From positions 1 through 60,679 of the forward strand of contig NZ_LAYO01000091.1 of NCBI RefSeq assembly GCF_000980875.1: DNA of 60,679 nucleotides, given 5' to 3'. The notes beneath the pieces were generated by a model. That model ran no database searches and was not told where the DNA came from. It was given only the letters and a program-made list of their open reading frames with translations. Both the position numbers and the translations under genes were made by a program. Below are positions 44,310 through 52,376 of the stretch, piece by piece. Positions within the stretch are counted from its first letter, which is position 1. Each line of letters begins with the position of its first letter. The DNA comes from Leucobacter sp. Ag1. Lineage in GTDB: Bacteria > Actinomycetota > Actinomycetes > Actinomycetales > Microbacteriaceae.

Positions 44310-44482
44310 TCCGGTACCTGAGCCGCGCCGAGGTCGCCGAGCGCATCGGCGTGGCGGTCGGCACGCTGTCGCGGTACACCCTGCCCGAGCCGGACGCGAT
44401 GACCGGCACGACGCGGGGCTGGCTGCCGGAAACGATCGACACCTGGAATGCGGCCCGCCCTGGCCGCGGAAACTGGAAGTAG
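44306..44482 (+). CDS. Small HTH (excisionase/MerR-like) DNA-binding protein
   Basis: A 58-aa protein starting with GTG 44306 overlapping the previous stop. YLSRAEVAERIGVAVGTLSRY is a winged-helix HTH as in actinophage excisionase-like proteins, and TRGWLPETIDTWNAARPG is their conserved C-terminal segment. Such proteins can act as recombination directionality factors or regulators; its place beside a strong promoter suggests control in this cassette. Confidence 0.8.
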   Translation: MIRYLSRAEVAERIGVAVGTLSRYTLPEPDAMTGTTRGWLPETIDTWNAARPGRGNWK

Positions 44483-44492
44483 GCTGACCATC

Positions 44493-44864
44493 ATGCAGAC
44501 GATCACGCTCGACGCACCCTCGCTGCTCAACAAGTGGGGTTTCGAGGACGGCGACATCATCTACCGCCAGGTAGGCGATGCCGAGGCCATCATGGAGGGC
44601 CACACGAAGGAGACGCTCAACGACGCCCTGGTTCAGCTCGTCCGCGAGCACCTCATCCCCGCAGTCGAAGCCGCCGGACACCTCGTCACGCTCAACCCTG
44701 TGAGCACGAGCCACAACCCGGCAGTTGTCTCCGAGCTCGACGGCATGACCGTGACCGACTACACCGGCAACGACAACCGCCTCGACGGAATCTCGGTCGA
44801 CGTTCCCGCGGATACGGTCCGCGCCGCGCTCGCTGCCGTGGTATCCGTTTCCCGCCGCCAGTAG
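44493..44864 (+). CDS. Hypothetical phage protein
   Basis: A 123-aa acidic protein from ATG 44493. Helical middle (LNDALVQLVREHLIPAVEAAG) and beta/turn segments; no recognised domain. Last plus-strand gene before the convergent terminator. Confidence 0.7.
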   Translation: MQTITLDAPSLLNKWGFEDGDIIYRQVGDAEAIMEGHTKETLNDALVQLVREHLIPAVEAAGHLVTLNPVSTSHNPAVVSELDGMTVTDYTGNDNRLDGISVDVPADTVRAALAAVVSVSRRQ

Positions 44865-44869
44865 CAGCA

Positions 44870-44907
44870 CGAGGGCCCCGCACCGATCAGCCGGTGCGGG
44901 GCCCTCG
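44870..44907. terminator. Bidirectional terminator between late and early gene blocks
   Basis: A perfect 16-bp stem CGAGGGCCCCGCACCG with its complement (44892-44907) and a 6-nt loop, followed by TTCT. It separates the plus-strand genes ending at 44864 and the minus-strand early operon ending at 44913. Confidence 0.85.
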
Positions 44908-44912
44908 TTCTG

Positions 44913-45161
44913 TCAGCGGCGGGGGACGTAGATCCAGCGCCGCGAGACCGTGTGCAGTCCGGCCAGCTGGTACTCGGCGACGTTGAACGCCGCCTCCTTC
45001 GGGTCGAAGTCGGTGCCCTCCGGCGGGCGCTTCGCGGTGAACAGCGCGATGACCTCGGCGGGCCCGTCGTTCTCCCACGCGAGCGGCTGCAGGATCCCGT
45101 CGAGCGGTCCGCCGAGCATCTCCATCGTCTCCTCGGGTGGGAGCTCGTCGACCGCGGTCAC
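44913..45161 (-). CDS. Hypothetical early phage protein
   Basis: An 82-aa acidic protein starting with GTG 45161 (GTGA overlap with the preceding stop; AAGGAGAG upstream). MEMLGGPLDGILQPLAWEND and FDPKEAAFNVAEYQLAGLHTV are its clearest segments. Not recognised. Confidence 0.7.
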   Translation of the reverse strand: MTAVDELPPEETMEMLGGPLDGILQPLAWENDGPAEVIALFTAKRPPEGTDFDPKEAAFNVAEYQLAGLHTVSRRWIYVPRR

Positions 45162-45511
45162 AGGGGCTCTCCTTCCTGTTGGGCGGCTGCAAGATGCGCG
45201 ACGGTGGATCGGTAGGCAGCCTCGGCGATCTGCTCGATCATCTGCGGCACGAGCACGCCCTGCAACGGTTCGTCGCCGGGCTTCCACCAACTCGCCTGCG
45301 ACTCGAACGCGGCATCGGTGACGGCCTCGGGCACGTACTCGGGGTGCGCAGCGTCCCGGGCCCTGGCAGCGTCCTCCTTCTCGGCTGTCTCGAGCAGGTC
45401 GGCGGCGAGGATCGCGAGCGCGCGGTAGTGCCCGGCGCTCTCGGGGAATCCCTCGGGTGCTGGTCCGCGGATCGCGTCGATCACGTCGCGGCGGTGGTTG
45501 CTGGTCGTCAT
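45158..45511 (-). CDS. Hypothetical early phage protein
   Basis: A 117-aa helical protein (RALAILAADLLETAEKEDAA; LVPQMIEQIAEAAYRSTVAHL). The region VTDAAFESQASWWKPGDEP resembles conserved small actinophage proteins. Coupled to the next gene by overlap. Confidence 0.72.
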   Translation of the reverse strand: MTTSNHRRDVIDAIRGPAPEGFPESAGHYRALAILAADLLETAEKEDAARARDAAHPEYVPEAVTDAAFESQASWWKPGDEPLQGVLVPQMIEQIAEAAYRSTVAHLAAAQQEGEPL

Positions 45512-45528
45512 GCGTCCGTCTCCTTCGT

Positions 45529-45840
45529 TTAGTTACGTTCGGCGTGCCCACGTAGCCAGCGGCTCGCGGGCGTCGACAGGGTCACGCCGGGCGCGCGTTC
45601 GCCGAACTCCTGCTCGTGCGCGTCTGCAGCGTCGCGCAGCGCCTTTGCGCCTGCGGCGCGGCGTTCCTCAGCGAGCATCCGGTCGAACTCGCCGTGGATC
45701 CGTTCGTGCTGTTCATGGGGCAGCCTGGCCGGGTCGAGACCGTCGTGCTGAGCGGCACCGGCGCAGTACCACGCTCGGGCGAGCTGCGGGGTCGGGGTGA
45801 AGGGGCTCATGTTCGTCGTTTCCTTCGTCTTGTCGTTCAT
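45529..45840 (-). CDS. Hypothetical early phage protein
   Basis: A 103-aa protein starting at ATG 45840, where the helicase stop and its start overlap (TGATG). QHERIHGEFDRMLAEERRA suggests a helical body; no recognised domain. Confidence 0.68.
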   Translation of the reverse strand: MNDKTKETTNMSPFTPTPQLARAWYCAGAAQHDGLDPARLPHEQHERIHGEFDRMLAEERRAAGAKALRDAADAHEQEFGERAPGVTLSTPASRWLRGHAERN

Positions 45841-47051
45841 CAGTGCAGCTCCCAGGGCCAGTCGCGGCCGCGAGTAAGGCGGCGGGGCCAGCCGCGTTCG
45901 TCTCGGTCGCCGCGCCAGCGCTTGAGCTCGACATCATCGGGTGCGTCCTCACCGAGCGGGTGCAGGCCGAAGCCGAACTCCGGCCATCCCATCAGCGCAG
46001 CGGATCCGCGCGGGCGGAGGTCACGGGTGGTGGTTCCGTCGCCCTTCGAAGCGTGGGCCTCCATGATGAGCGCGACGCCGCGCTCGCGCAGCGAGTCGAG
46101 GGCGACGAGCAGCGGGGCCGCGTCGTCGTCGGTCTGGATCGCACCGTGCGTGATCTTGTAGAGCGGCCCGATGTAGAGCAGATCGGGCTTGTACTGGTCG
46201 ATCATGCGGTGGATCTCGCCGAGGTGGGATCCGCGGGTGACGTCGATCCGGTGCCCGGCGACCACCATGACCTCGTTCGCGGGGTCGAGTGCGCCTTCCT
46301 CCTTCGCGCGGCGCGCGGTGAAGCGGGTCGCGCGCCGCCACTGCTTCTCCGTGTTCTCTGCGTCAACGACGAGCACGCGCGCGGGCTCGGGGATCAGCTG
46401 CGCTGTCCGCCGCCCGGTCGAAACGTCGACGTCGCGGTAGAGCGGGTGCAGGCCGGCCGCAGCCATGACGCAGATCTGGCGCGCGAAGGTCGTCTTGCCC
46501 GCACCCTCGGCACCCGTGAGGATGAGACGGTCCTGCCGCTCGAGGAGATCCGGGATCACCCAGTCGTATGAGTCTGAGCCCGCGAGGATCTCGCCGAGCG
46601 GCTTCGGCTGCAGCTGGCCCGTCGCGGATCCGTCGATCGCGCCTTCGAGCAGGCCGCGCGCCTTCGTCAGGATCTCGGCGGGCGCGGTGCCGGCGTCGCG
46701 CGACTGCCCGATGAGGTACTGGCCGACGTCGGCCGCGGTGCGGCGGAGCGCATCCGACCGCACCGCGCGTGCGTAGCCGTCGACCCCGTGGGCGTAGGTC
46801 TCCGGGGTCTCCCAGGAGATGACCTCGGCGAAGTCGATGCCTCGGATGCCCCACTCCGGGAAACGCTCGACGACCTCGACCGGCCCGACTGAGCCGCCGG
46901 CAGCGGCGGTCTGGCACATCTGCTCGTAGATGATGCCGAGCCGGTCGTCGGAGAAGTCCTGCCGGTTCACCAGTCCTTCCGACATGCGCCAGAGCCGGGG
47001 CCTGGCGAGGATCGACGCGATGAGGTTGCGCTCAGCGGTAGTCCCGGTCAC
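45840..47051 (-). CDS. DnaB-like replicative helicase / RepA-type ATPase
   Basis: A 403-aa protein starting with GTG 47051 (GTGA overlap with the initiator gene). Residues 1-80 resemble the DnaB N-terminal domain (AERNLIASILARPRLW, FAEVISWETP). The ATPase core has Walker A GAEGAGKTT (180-188), Walker B-like ARVLVVDAEN and later QYKPDLLYIGPLYKI and LIMEAHASKGDG. Expected to unwind phage DNA after initiator loading. Confidence 0.9.
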   Translation of the reverse strand: MTGTTAERNLIASILARPRLWRMSEGLVNRQDFSDDRLGIIYEQMCQTAAAGGSVGPVEVVERFPEWGIRGIDFAEVISWETPETYAHGVDGYARAVRSDALRRTAADVGQYLIGQSRDAGTAPAEILTKARGLLEGAIDGSATGQLQPKPLGEILAGSDSYDWVIPDLLERQDRLILTGAEGAGKTTFARQICVMAAAGLHPLYRDVDVSTGRRTAQLIPEPARVLVVDAENTEKQWRRATRFTARRAKEEGALDPANEVMVVAGHRIDVTRGSHLGEIHRMIDQYKPDLLYIGPLYKITHGAIQTDDDAAPLLVALDSLRERGVALIMEAHASKGDGTTTRDLRPRGSAALMGWPEFGFGLHPLGEDAPDDVELKRWRGDRDERGWPRRLTRGRDWPWELH

Positions 47052-47881
47052 GAGTCACGCCCCCGGAACATCCAGTCGTCGTTGCGGACCTTTCCGGCTG
47101 ATGGCTTCGCCTTCTTGAGCCACGTCGTGAAGGCCGCGTTCCAACGCGCCGCCCTCCGGTCATGGGTTTCAGCGTGCAGTCTGAACGCCTCGGCCTCGGC
47201 CTGGATATCCACGTTCCTGCTACGTGCGAGCTCAAAGTGGCTCGCGGTCGGGGCCCAGTCTTTCGGCAGGGCCGTCGACCGCAACTTTGGCCCGTCGTCG
47301 GGGAACGGGGCATCCAGCTCCGTCGTAGGGGCAGCGCCAGGCCCAGCCGGAGGGGTTGCCACAAGGGCTACGGCAGGGGTTTCCGCAGAGGTATCCGCTG
47401 TAGCGGTGCCCTGGACGTCGAACGCCGAGTGCCGAAGCACCGCTTCTATCCCATCGTTTCCCCAGCAGGGCATGTCGGGGTTGTTGTTTCGGAGCTTCTG
47501 CACCTCGAAGGCGAGTACCTGTCGGAGTTCGAGCGACGCGATGCTCGCGAACGCGGTTGTCATCGCCTGAGCCATCTTCGGCTGCTTCATGAGCCCGTCG
47601 TGCTTCAGGAACGACCGGATCAGGATCTCCTCGGACTCCTCGCTGATCACAACGAAGAATGCGCGCTCCAGCTCAGCGGCAGCGTTGCGAACGTCCTCGG
47701 CTGTCCAGTTCGGGTCAATCAGCGGGGCGAACTTGCCCGGCCGCCAGTCTGCGACGCCGGCGTAGTTGAGGGTGTCGTGGCAGAGCAGGGTGATGTAGAG
47801 CAGCTTCGCAGCACCCGAAATGTTCCGCCAGTCCTCGTCGCTCCACATGTTGATGCGGATGTTCGCGTACGACCTAGCCAA
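47048..47881 (-). CDS. Phage replication initiation protein
   Basis: A 277-aa protein. TTG 47881 is preferred: AGGAGG lies 8 nt upstream and gives the conserved ARSYANIRINMWSDEDW start; ATG 47899 would place that site inside the gene. The winged-helix N-terminal region (LLYITLLCHDTLNYAGVADWRPGK) is typical. Pro/Thr linker about 165-200, then a basic C-terminal helix. It likely binds the origin and hands over to the helicase next door. Confidence 0.88.
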   Translation of the reverse strand: MARSYANIRINMWSDEDWRNISGAAKLLYITLLCHDTLNYAGVADWRPGKFAPLIDPNWTAEDVRNAAAELERAFFVVISEESEEILIRSFLKHDGLMKQPKMAQAMTTAFASIASLELRQVLAFEVQKLRNNNPDMPCWGNDGIEAVLRHSAFDVQGTATADTSAETPAVALVATPPAGPGAAPTTELDAPFPDDGPKLRSTALPKDWAPTASHFELARSRNVDIQAEAEAFRLHAETHDRRAARWNAAFTTWLKKAKPSAGKVRNDDWMFRGRDS

Positions 47882-47882
47882 C

Positions 47883-47942
47883 TCAGTTTCCTCCTTCATC
47901 GTGACTCTCGTCTCCTTCTGCGCGATCGTGTTCGTCGGGCAT
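47883..47942 (-). CDS. Putative 19-residue acidic leader peptide
   Basis: ATG 47942 (2 nt after the upstream stop) to TGA 47883 encodes MPDEHDRAEGDESHDEGGN. Its stop is one base before the TTG of the replication gene, and its last codons include the AGGAGG site. This is a chain that couples initiator translation to the upstream gene. No independent evidence of expression. Confidence 0.35.
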   Translation of the reverse strand: MPDEHDRAEGDESHDEGGN

Positions 47943-47944
47943 GG

Positions 47945-48229
47945 TCAGTCGTTCCAGTTGGTGAGTTGGTAGTCACCGGTCAGCTGGCCTGATTCGCCCT
48001 TCAGAGGCGTGAGGACACCGGTGGCGACCAGCACCTGCACGGCCCCGGTCGGGATCCGCCAGTGCTTCAGCATCCGGCCATCGAGGTATCCGCCGGTGTC
48101 CTGCTTGCGCGCCCAGGATCCGGCGATCGCCCAGAGTCCGATGGCCGCGGCGGCATCCGCACCTCCGATGCTTCCGACGATGCCGTCGCAGGAGTGGATG
48201 TTCTTGGGGAGCTTGAAACGCTTAGTCAT
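47945..48229 (-). CDS. Hypothetical early phage protein (winged-helix-like)
   Basis: A 94-aa protein from ATG 48229. SIGGADAAAAIGLWAIAGSWARK then LKHWRIPTGAVQVLVATGVLTP and GDYQLTNWND look like a winged-helix unit typical of phage replication-associated or regulatory proteins. Precedes the initiator gene. Confidence 0.7.
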   Translation of the reverse strand: MTKRFKLPKNIHSCDGIVGSIGGADAAAAIGLWAIAGSWARKQDTGGYLDGRMLKHWRIPTGAVQVLVATGVLTPLKGESGQLTGDYQLTNWND

Positions 48230-48446
48230 GGGTGTTCTCCGTTTCGGTGAGGGTCTTGATCTCGTCGATGGTGAGACCGCTCTCCTCGGCGATCTCTTCG
48301 GGGGTGAGGCCGGCACGCTCGGCGGCGGCAATGTAGGTCGGTGCGAGCCCGGTGAAGTAGTGCTCGCGCTCGGCGCGCATCCGCTCGAGGTCGGCCTTCA
48401 TGAAGCCGAGGAACATGCGTGCTGTGGCCTGCTCAGGCTTCGACAT
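48222..48446 (-). CDS. Small helical early protein
   Basis: A 74-aa protein. The C-terminal half AAERAGLTPEEIAEESGLTI has an HTH-like look; the N-terminus (FLGFMKADLERMRAEREHYF) is a charged helix. It overlaps both neighbours (8 and 14 nt). Confidence 0.7.
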   Translation of the reverse strand: MSKPEQATARMFLGFMKADLERMRAEREHYFTGLAPTYIAAAERAGLTPEEIAEESGLTIDEIKTLTETENTHD

Positions 48447-49023
48447 GGGAGCCTCCTCGGAAGTGGCCGAGCTCGGCGCGGCTGTTCAGCTCGTTCAGGT
48501 GGTCGCAGTGCTGCTGCACGGCCCGGTACGCGGTGACGAACCGCTCGAGCGTCACGAGCCCCGCGGCACCGGTCAAGCGGCCGAGGTCGATGTCGTCGGC
48601 GTACGCTTCCCAGATCCCGGTCTCGCGGTCGAGATACCCGGCCACGAGCCATGCGTCGTTCCCGCGGCGGGCCTTGTCGCCGATGCGGATACAGCAGCAG
48701 GTGTCGTCCTGCTCGCTGTCGGCCCACCGGTGGAAGCCGTCAGAGCAGCCGCGCACAGCGCAGGGGAGCGTCTCCCACTTCCGGGCGGGAGGATTCTGCT
48801 CGAGAGTCTCGGGCTTGTGCCCGGCGATGATCTTCCGGGCGTAGATGGCGGTGAGCTGGTGAGTCGCGAGCAGGCTGGGGGTGTGCTCGCCCTTCTCGAT
48901 CGCCTCGAGCTGCGCCGGTTCGCATCCGAAGACGTCGCTCGCTTCGGCGATGGTCATGCGCGCGGTCAACCGCAGGTGCCCGAGAGTGTGGCCGAGGCTC
49001 TTCGCGGTCTTGTTCTCGCTCAT
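48433..49023 (-). CDS. HTH protein with C-x3-GC-x2-FHxWxD motif
   Basis: A 196-aa protein. Residues 10-55 look like an XRE-type HTH (RMTIAEASDVFGCEPAQLEAI). The middle has LPCAVRGCSDGFHRWADSE, and the end GLVTLERFVTAYRAVQQHCD. The same Cys/His motif and the same C-terminal helix occur in the next gene upstream (49020-49703). Probably a metal-binding regulatory or anti-host early protein; function unknown. Confidence 0.7.
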   Translation of the reverse strand: MSENKTAKSLGHTLGHLRLTARMTIAEASDVFGCEPAQLEAIEKGEHTPSLLATHQLTAIYARKIIAGHKPETLEQNPPARKWETLPCAVRGCSDGFHRWADSEQDDTCCCIRIGDKARRGNDAWLVAGYLDRETGIWEAYADDIDLGRLTGAAGLVTLERFVTAYRAVQQHCDHLNELNSRAELGHFRGGSHVEA

Positions 49024-49703
49024 CGGTCGCTCACCTCCGCGGCGGCGTTGAGCTTGTCACACTCGGCCTGCATCCAGGCGTAGTCGTTCACGAGGTCGCG
49101 CAGTAGCTTCAGCCCCGCCGGACCCTCGCAGTCGATCTCGTCGATGAAGTTCGCCTTCCAGCCGTCGCCCCAGTTCTCGCCGAGGACGCGATACTGGTCG
49201 GTCACGATGGGCTCAAGGTGGTGATGATCCTGGAACTCATCGTCTCGCCACTCGTGGAAGTCGGCGAGGCAACCCGGAACCATGCAGGGCCGCAGCTCGC
49301 CCGGGTGCAGCTTGTCGGGGTCGAACGCCCACCAGAGCTTGTTGACCCATCGCCCTCCATCGCGCGGGAGCCAGAAGTCAGCATTGAACACGCCGTCCTT
49401 CGCGCGGGCAATGACCCGGTGTGCTCGCGCGAGGTCATCGGGTCCGGCACCGGAGAACATGTTGATGTTGAACCTCATCGTCTCGCTCGGCGAGCAGGCG
49501 ATCGCGAACGCCTTTCGAAAGAAGCGCCCCTCTGCGTCCTGCTCGACCTGAACGTGGAGATCGTCGCGGAACGTGACCACGGTCGGAAGGTCGGCGAGCG
49601 TTGCAGCCGCCCAGGCGCGAGCCTCGTCCGTTGCCTCAAGGTTCGGCACAAACGGCCGCAGGCGATCCTGCTGGCCGGACTCAACGGTCAACGTTGCACC
49701 CAT
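49020..49703 (-). CDS. Early protein sharing the C-x3-GC-x2-FHxWxD module
   Basis: A 227-aa protein without HTH. LRPCMVPGCLADFHEWRDDE and AGLKLLRDLVNDYAWMQAECD repeat the two blocks of the downstream gene, showing a shared module of about 90 residues. The N-terminal beta-rich half (FRDDLHVQVEQDAEGRFF) is separate. Start/stop overlaps on both sides mean coupled translation. Confidence 0.7.
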   Translation of the reverse strand: MGATLTVESGQQDRLRPFVPNLEATDEARAWAAATLADLPTVVTFRDDLHVQVEQDAEGRFFRKAFAIACSPSETMRFNINMFSGAGPDDLARAHRVIARAKDGVFNADFWLPRDGGRWVNKLWWAFDPDKLHPGELRPCMVPGCLADFHEWRDDEFQDHHHLEPIVTDQYRVLGENWGDGWKANFIDEIDCEGPAGLKLLRDLVNDYAWMQAECDKLNAAAEVSDR

Positions 49704-50284
49704 CAGTTCTCACCCCCGAGCTTCTCCGCAGCGAGCAGCATCGCACCCGCGACCTGACGGAGCAGTTCACCGGACGCCTCGTAGACGACCAGCGTCGACT
49801 CCTCATCCGTCACGACCTGCACGCACGGGGTCGAATCCCAGACCGAGCAAGCGAGCTCCGGGCCGTGCGCGTACTCCTTGTCCGCGACCTGGATCGTCCA
49901 GGACTGCGTGAGATACGCCGTGGCGTCACCCACCTCGATGGGGGCGGACTCGAAGTCGACCGTGACCTGCGGCCACGCCATCGTGTACGAGTGGCTCTCG
50001 GCCCATGCCGGCCCCTGGAACGGGGGAGCGGGCAGCTCGACCCAGTGCTCGAAGAACGTCTCGCCCGCACGGTCAGGCTCGGACTCGATGTCTCGCAGCG
50101 CTCGGTAGGTCGCGTACCGGACGGTTTCCTCGGCGTCGCGGTACCCGGTCTGCATCGTCACAGCGCGCGGATCCTCCGGGCTGGTGATCGGGCGAGCGTT
50201 CTCGTCGTGCAAGGTGCGCACCTGCGCGCACCAGTCGCCGAGCTCGGGGAGTGCGAGGCGCTCGGGGGACAGGGTGGTGGTCAT
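49703..50284 (-). CDS. Hypothetical early phage protein
   Basis: A 193-aa acidic protein starting after CAAGGAGTCCACG. Central HWVELPAPPFQGPAWAES and beta-rich TAYLTQSWTIQVADKEYA, ending in a helix (LRQVAGAMLLAAEKLGG). Its position next to the paired Cys/His genes suggests a shared process. Confidence 0.7.
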   Translation of the reverse strand: MTTTLSPERLALPELGDWCAQVRTLHDENARPITSPEDPRAVTMQTGYRDAEETVRYATYRALRDIESEPDRAGETFFEHWVELPAPPFQGPAWAESHSYTMAWPQVTVDFESAPIEVGDATAYLTQSWTIQVADKEYAHGPELACSVWDSTPCVQVVTDEESTLVVYEASGELLRQVAGAMLLAAEKLGGEN

Positions 50285-50328
50285 CGTGGACTCCTTGAGG
50301 TTGGGGCGGTTGCAGCCGCCCGAGGTGG

Positions 50329-50625
50329 TTAGTACGCCTGCGCTCGCCGCAGGCTGTCGATCTCGTCATCGGTGAGGTAGCCCCACCGCTTCCTGATCCC
50401 GTTCGGCAACGTCACCGAACCCGCCATGTCGCGCATCGTCTCCGTGCCCGACTCGATCCGAGCCAGCACCGCAGCGACCCGGGCCTGTTCGCCAGCACGC
50501 TGCGCCCGCACCAGGTGCGCGACGCTCGACCCAGCGGGACGACCGATCAGGTCATCGGCGAACGCTGCCAGCGCTCGCCGCCGCGCTCGCCGCAGGGTGA
50601 TCGTGGATCGGAGGTAGGTGAGCAT
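50329..50625 (-). CDS. Small basic early protein
   Basis: A 98-aa protein from ATG 50625. Strongly basic start (TLRRARRRALAAFADDL) and end (GIRKRWGYLTDDEIDSLRRA). Possibly nucleic-acid binding. Not recognised. Confidence 0.65.
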   Translation of the reverse strand: MLTYLRSTITLRRARRRALAAFADDLIGRPAGSSVAHLVRAQRAGEQARVAAVLARIESGTETMRDMAGSVTLPNGIRKRWGYLTDDEIDSLRRAQAY

Positions 50626-50633
50626 GTCGGCTC

Positions 50634-50816
50634 CTATCTGAACGAGGGGCGCATGGCGTCCCGGATTTCCTTGTTCGTGAGTCGACGGCGGACCTGCTCG
50701 TCGACCTGCTGGTCCTCGGCCTCCTCGACCGTGTGGGCAGTCGCCGCGTCGCGTGACCCGAAGGCCCTGGCGACCGCCCACACCGTGCCGGAAGCGGTTA
50801 CTGCTCGCTCGTCCAC
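50634..50816 (-). CDS. Small early hypothetical protein
   Basis: A 60-aa protein starting with GTG 50816 and overlapping the end of the upstream gene by 19 nt. Helical with VEEAEDQQVDEQVRRRLTNK. No convincing ribosome site, so support is only position in a tightly packed operon. Confidence 0.5.
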   Translation of the reverse strand: MDERAVTASGTVWAVARAFGSRDAATAHTVEEAEDQQVDEQVRRRLTNKEIRDAMRPSFR

Positions 50817-51655
50817 TGGTGCTGCTTGTGCTCGGCAGCATCGGCACGCTCGAGGATGAGCGCGGCAAGGTGGCGTGCCTCGAAGGGGCTCATCTCAACC
50901 GGCCTAGGCGCGGTGCCGGTATTGGACTGGATGACGACTCCGGGCTTCCCGTTCTCGCCGCCGTAGAAGGTGGCGACGTACACGAAGCCCTGCCCGCCGG
51001 AGATCTCCTCAGCATGCGCCCATGCCCCACCAGCTTCGGACTCGGTAGCTTCACCCGCTCGCGCCTGTGTTGCGAGGATCCGGGTGAGACCATCCCGAAG
51101 CACTTTCACCTGAGCGCGGTCCAACGCGGCGTGCGCGTCATCCCCGAGGTGCAGCTGGAACGGCTCGTCTTCGATGCCGACGTACTCGATCCCGAGCTCG
51201 CCGGCACTGGCGTATCGGTCGTGCTGCTCAGCCTTCCACTTCTCGGCGTGCTCTCGCGCCCACTCCAGGAACTCACCCCACGGCATCTTGTCGTGACGGG
51301 GACGGTAGGTGAAAGAGAGACCCTTGACGTCCTCGAACTCGAGGCGCTTCTCGACCGGCGTGCCGTCGTCGTAGGTGTTTGCCGCCTGCCGAGCCTCGTC
51401 GTTGTCGAAGGTGACGAGCCCGGTCCGGTCATCGACGTTCATGCCGGGGATGTACTTGGCGAGGGCACGGGCAGCTGTGGCCTGAACCTCTTCGAGCATG
51501 CCCAGCTCGGAAGTTTCGTCCGAGTAGATCTCGTGCGTCGCACCGAGGAAGTCGAGAGCGAACCCGATGCGATCTGCGGAGAGCGAGTAGAAGTCCTTGA
51601 GGTCGTCGAGCGGGGTCGGGGTCCAGGTGCGGTCAGCGGTCGTCGTGCTGGTCAT
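50798..51655 (-). CDS. Early phage protein, DUF-type
   Basis: A 285-aa acidic protein starting at ATG 51655 (ATGA overlap with the HTH gene). LEFEDVKGLSFTYRPRHDKM, FLEWAREHAEKWKAEQHDRY, and GGQGFVYVATFYGGENGK are recognisable blocks but give no family. It ends with FEARHLAALILERADAAEHK. Unknown function. Confidence 0.72.
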   Translation of the reverse strand: MTSTTTADRTWTPTPLDDLKDFYSLSADRIGFALDFLGATHEIYSDETSELGMLEEVQATAARALAKYIPGMNVDDRTGLVTFDNDEARQAANTYDDGTPVEKRLEFEDVKGLSFTYRPRHDKMPWGEFLEWAREHAEKWKAEQHDRYASAGELGIEYVGIEDEPFQLHLGDDAHAALDRAQVKVLRDGLTRILATQARAGEATESEAGGAWAHAEEISGGQGFVYVATFYGGENGKPGVVIQSNTGTAPRPVEMSPFEARHLAALILERADAAEHKQHQWTSEQ

Positions 51656-51873
51656 GATGCCTCCTCGGCAGTCGTTGGGTTGTGGGTGTCGAACGCGGCT
51701 TCGATGAAGGCCGCGACGTCTGAGCGGCGGAACATGCGGCGTCCGCCGATGAGCGCTGAAGGCGGGGCGGTCGTGCTGTGGACCATCCACCGCAACTGGG
51801 CCTCGGACTTGCGGAGCAGCTCGGCGGTCTCCTTCAGCGTCAGCAGCTCAGGGATCTCGCCGACTGCCATCAC
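51652..51873 (-). CDS. Excisionase/MerR-like HTH protein
   Basis: A 73-aa protein (GTG 51873 or ATG 51870). LLTLKETAELLRKSEAQLRWMVH and LIGGRRMFRRSDVAAFIEAA form the classic Xis/helix-turn-helix-17 fold. Candidate directionality factor for the integrase, though a second HTH protein (44306) competes for that role. Confidence 0.82.
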   Translation of the reverse strand: MMAVGEIPELLTLKETAELLRKSEAQLRWMVHSTTAPPSALIGGRRMFRRSDVAAFIEAAFDTHNPTTAEEAS

Positions 51874-52238
51874 GCCGCCTTCTTGGGCTGCTCCTGGACG
51901 GCCTTCCGCTTCGCTGTCGTCCGCCAGATCCGTGCTCGGCGACCGGAAGGTGTCAGGGTGTACTCGCCGGTCGGCTCGACGTCGCCGCGTTGCGTGAGTG
52001 TCGCCCGTGCCGTGCGGATCCGCTGCGGCGAGAAGCGACCGTAGATCGCGATCCCGGTGCGGTCGGTCTCGTGGAACTCGACCAGCTCGTGATCGGCGAA
52101 CGGCCCGAACCGGTGCAGGGTGTCGTACACGTAGTCGATCGAGCGGCCGAGGTTCACCGACTTCGCGGCTTCGCTGCTGGTCTCGGGGTCGGTGCTTCTC
52201 ACGAGCGTGAGGCTCGTGCTATCGTGGTTGTCAGACAT
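51870..52238 (-). CDS. Winged-helix early regulator
   Basis: A 122-aa protein from ATG 52238. DYVYDTLHRFGPFADHELVEF and FSPQRIRTARATLTQRGDVEP read as a winged helix used by phage and plasmid regulators. Leader CTAGGAGTCCACATG is nearly the same as for the next gene upstream. Confidence 0.75.
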   Translation of the reverse strand: MSDNHDSTSLTLVRSTDPETSSEAAKSVNLGRSIDYVYDTLHRFGPFADHELVEFHETDRTGIAIYGRFSPQRIRTARATLTQRGDVEPTGEYTLTPSGRRARIWRTTAKRKAVQEQPKKAA

Positions 52239-52250
52239 GTGGACTCCTAG

Positions 52251-52376
52251 TTACTTGTCTCCGGCCCGGTGGTTGCAGCCCCGGGCCTTTTCCTTTGTGT
52301 CGTGCCAGAGCGCCCATGCGCCGGCGGCGATCACGAATGCGAGCGGGATCGTGGTCATGAGACCCGTGTGCTCCAT
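52251..52376 (-). CDS. 41-residue membrane peptide
   Basis: ATG 52376, 8 nt after AGGAG, to TAA 52251. One hydrophobic helix (TTIPLAFVIAAGAWALW) and a charged end (HDTKEKARGCNHRAGDK). It shares the upstream sequence AACTAGGAGTCC with the next gene (52238). Function unknown; small membrane proteins of this kind may affect host functions. Confidence 0.65.
   Translation of the reverse strand: MEHTGLMTTIPLAFVIAAGAWALWHDTKEKARGCNHRAGDK

Noticed and set aside
45713-45952. Frames on both strands around the helicase end
   Set aside because: Shadows of two real overlapping minus-strand genes.
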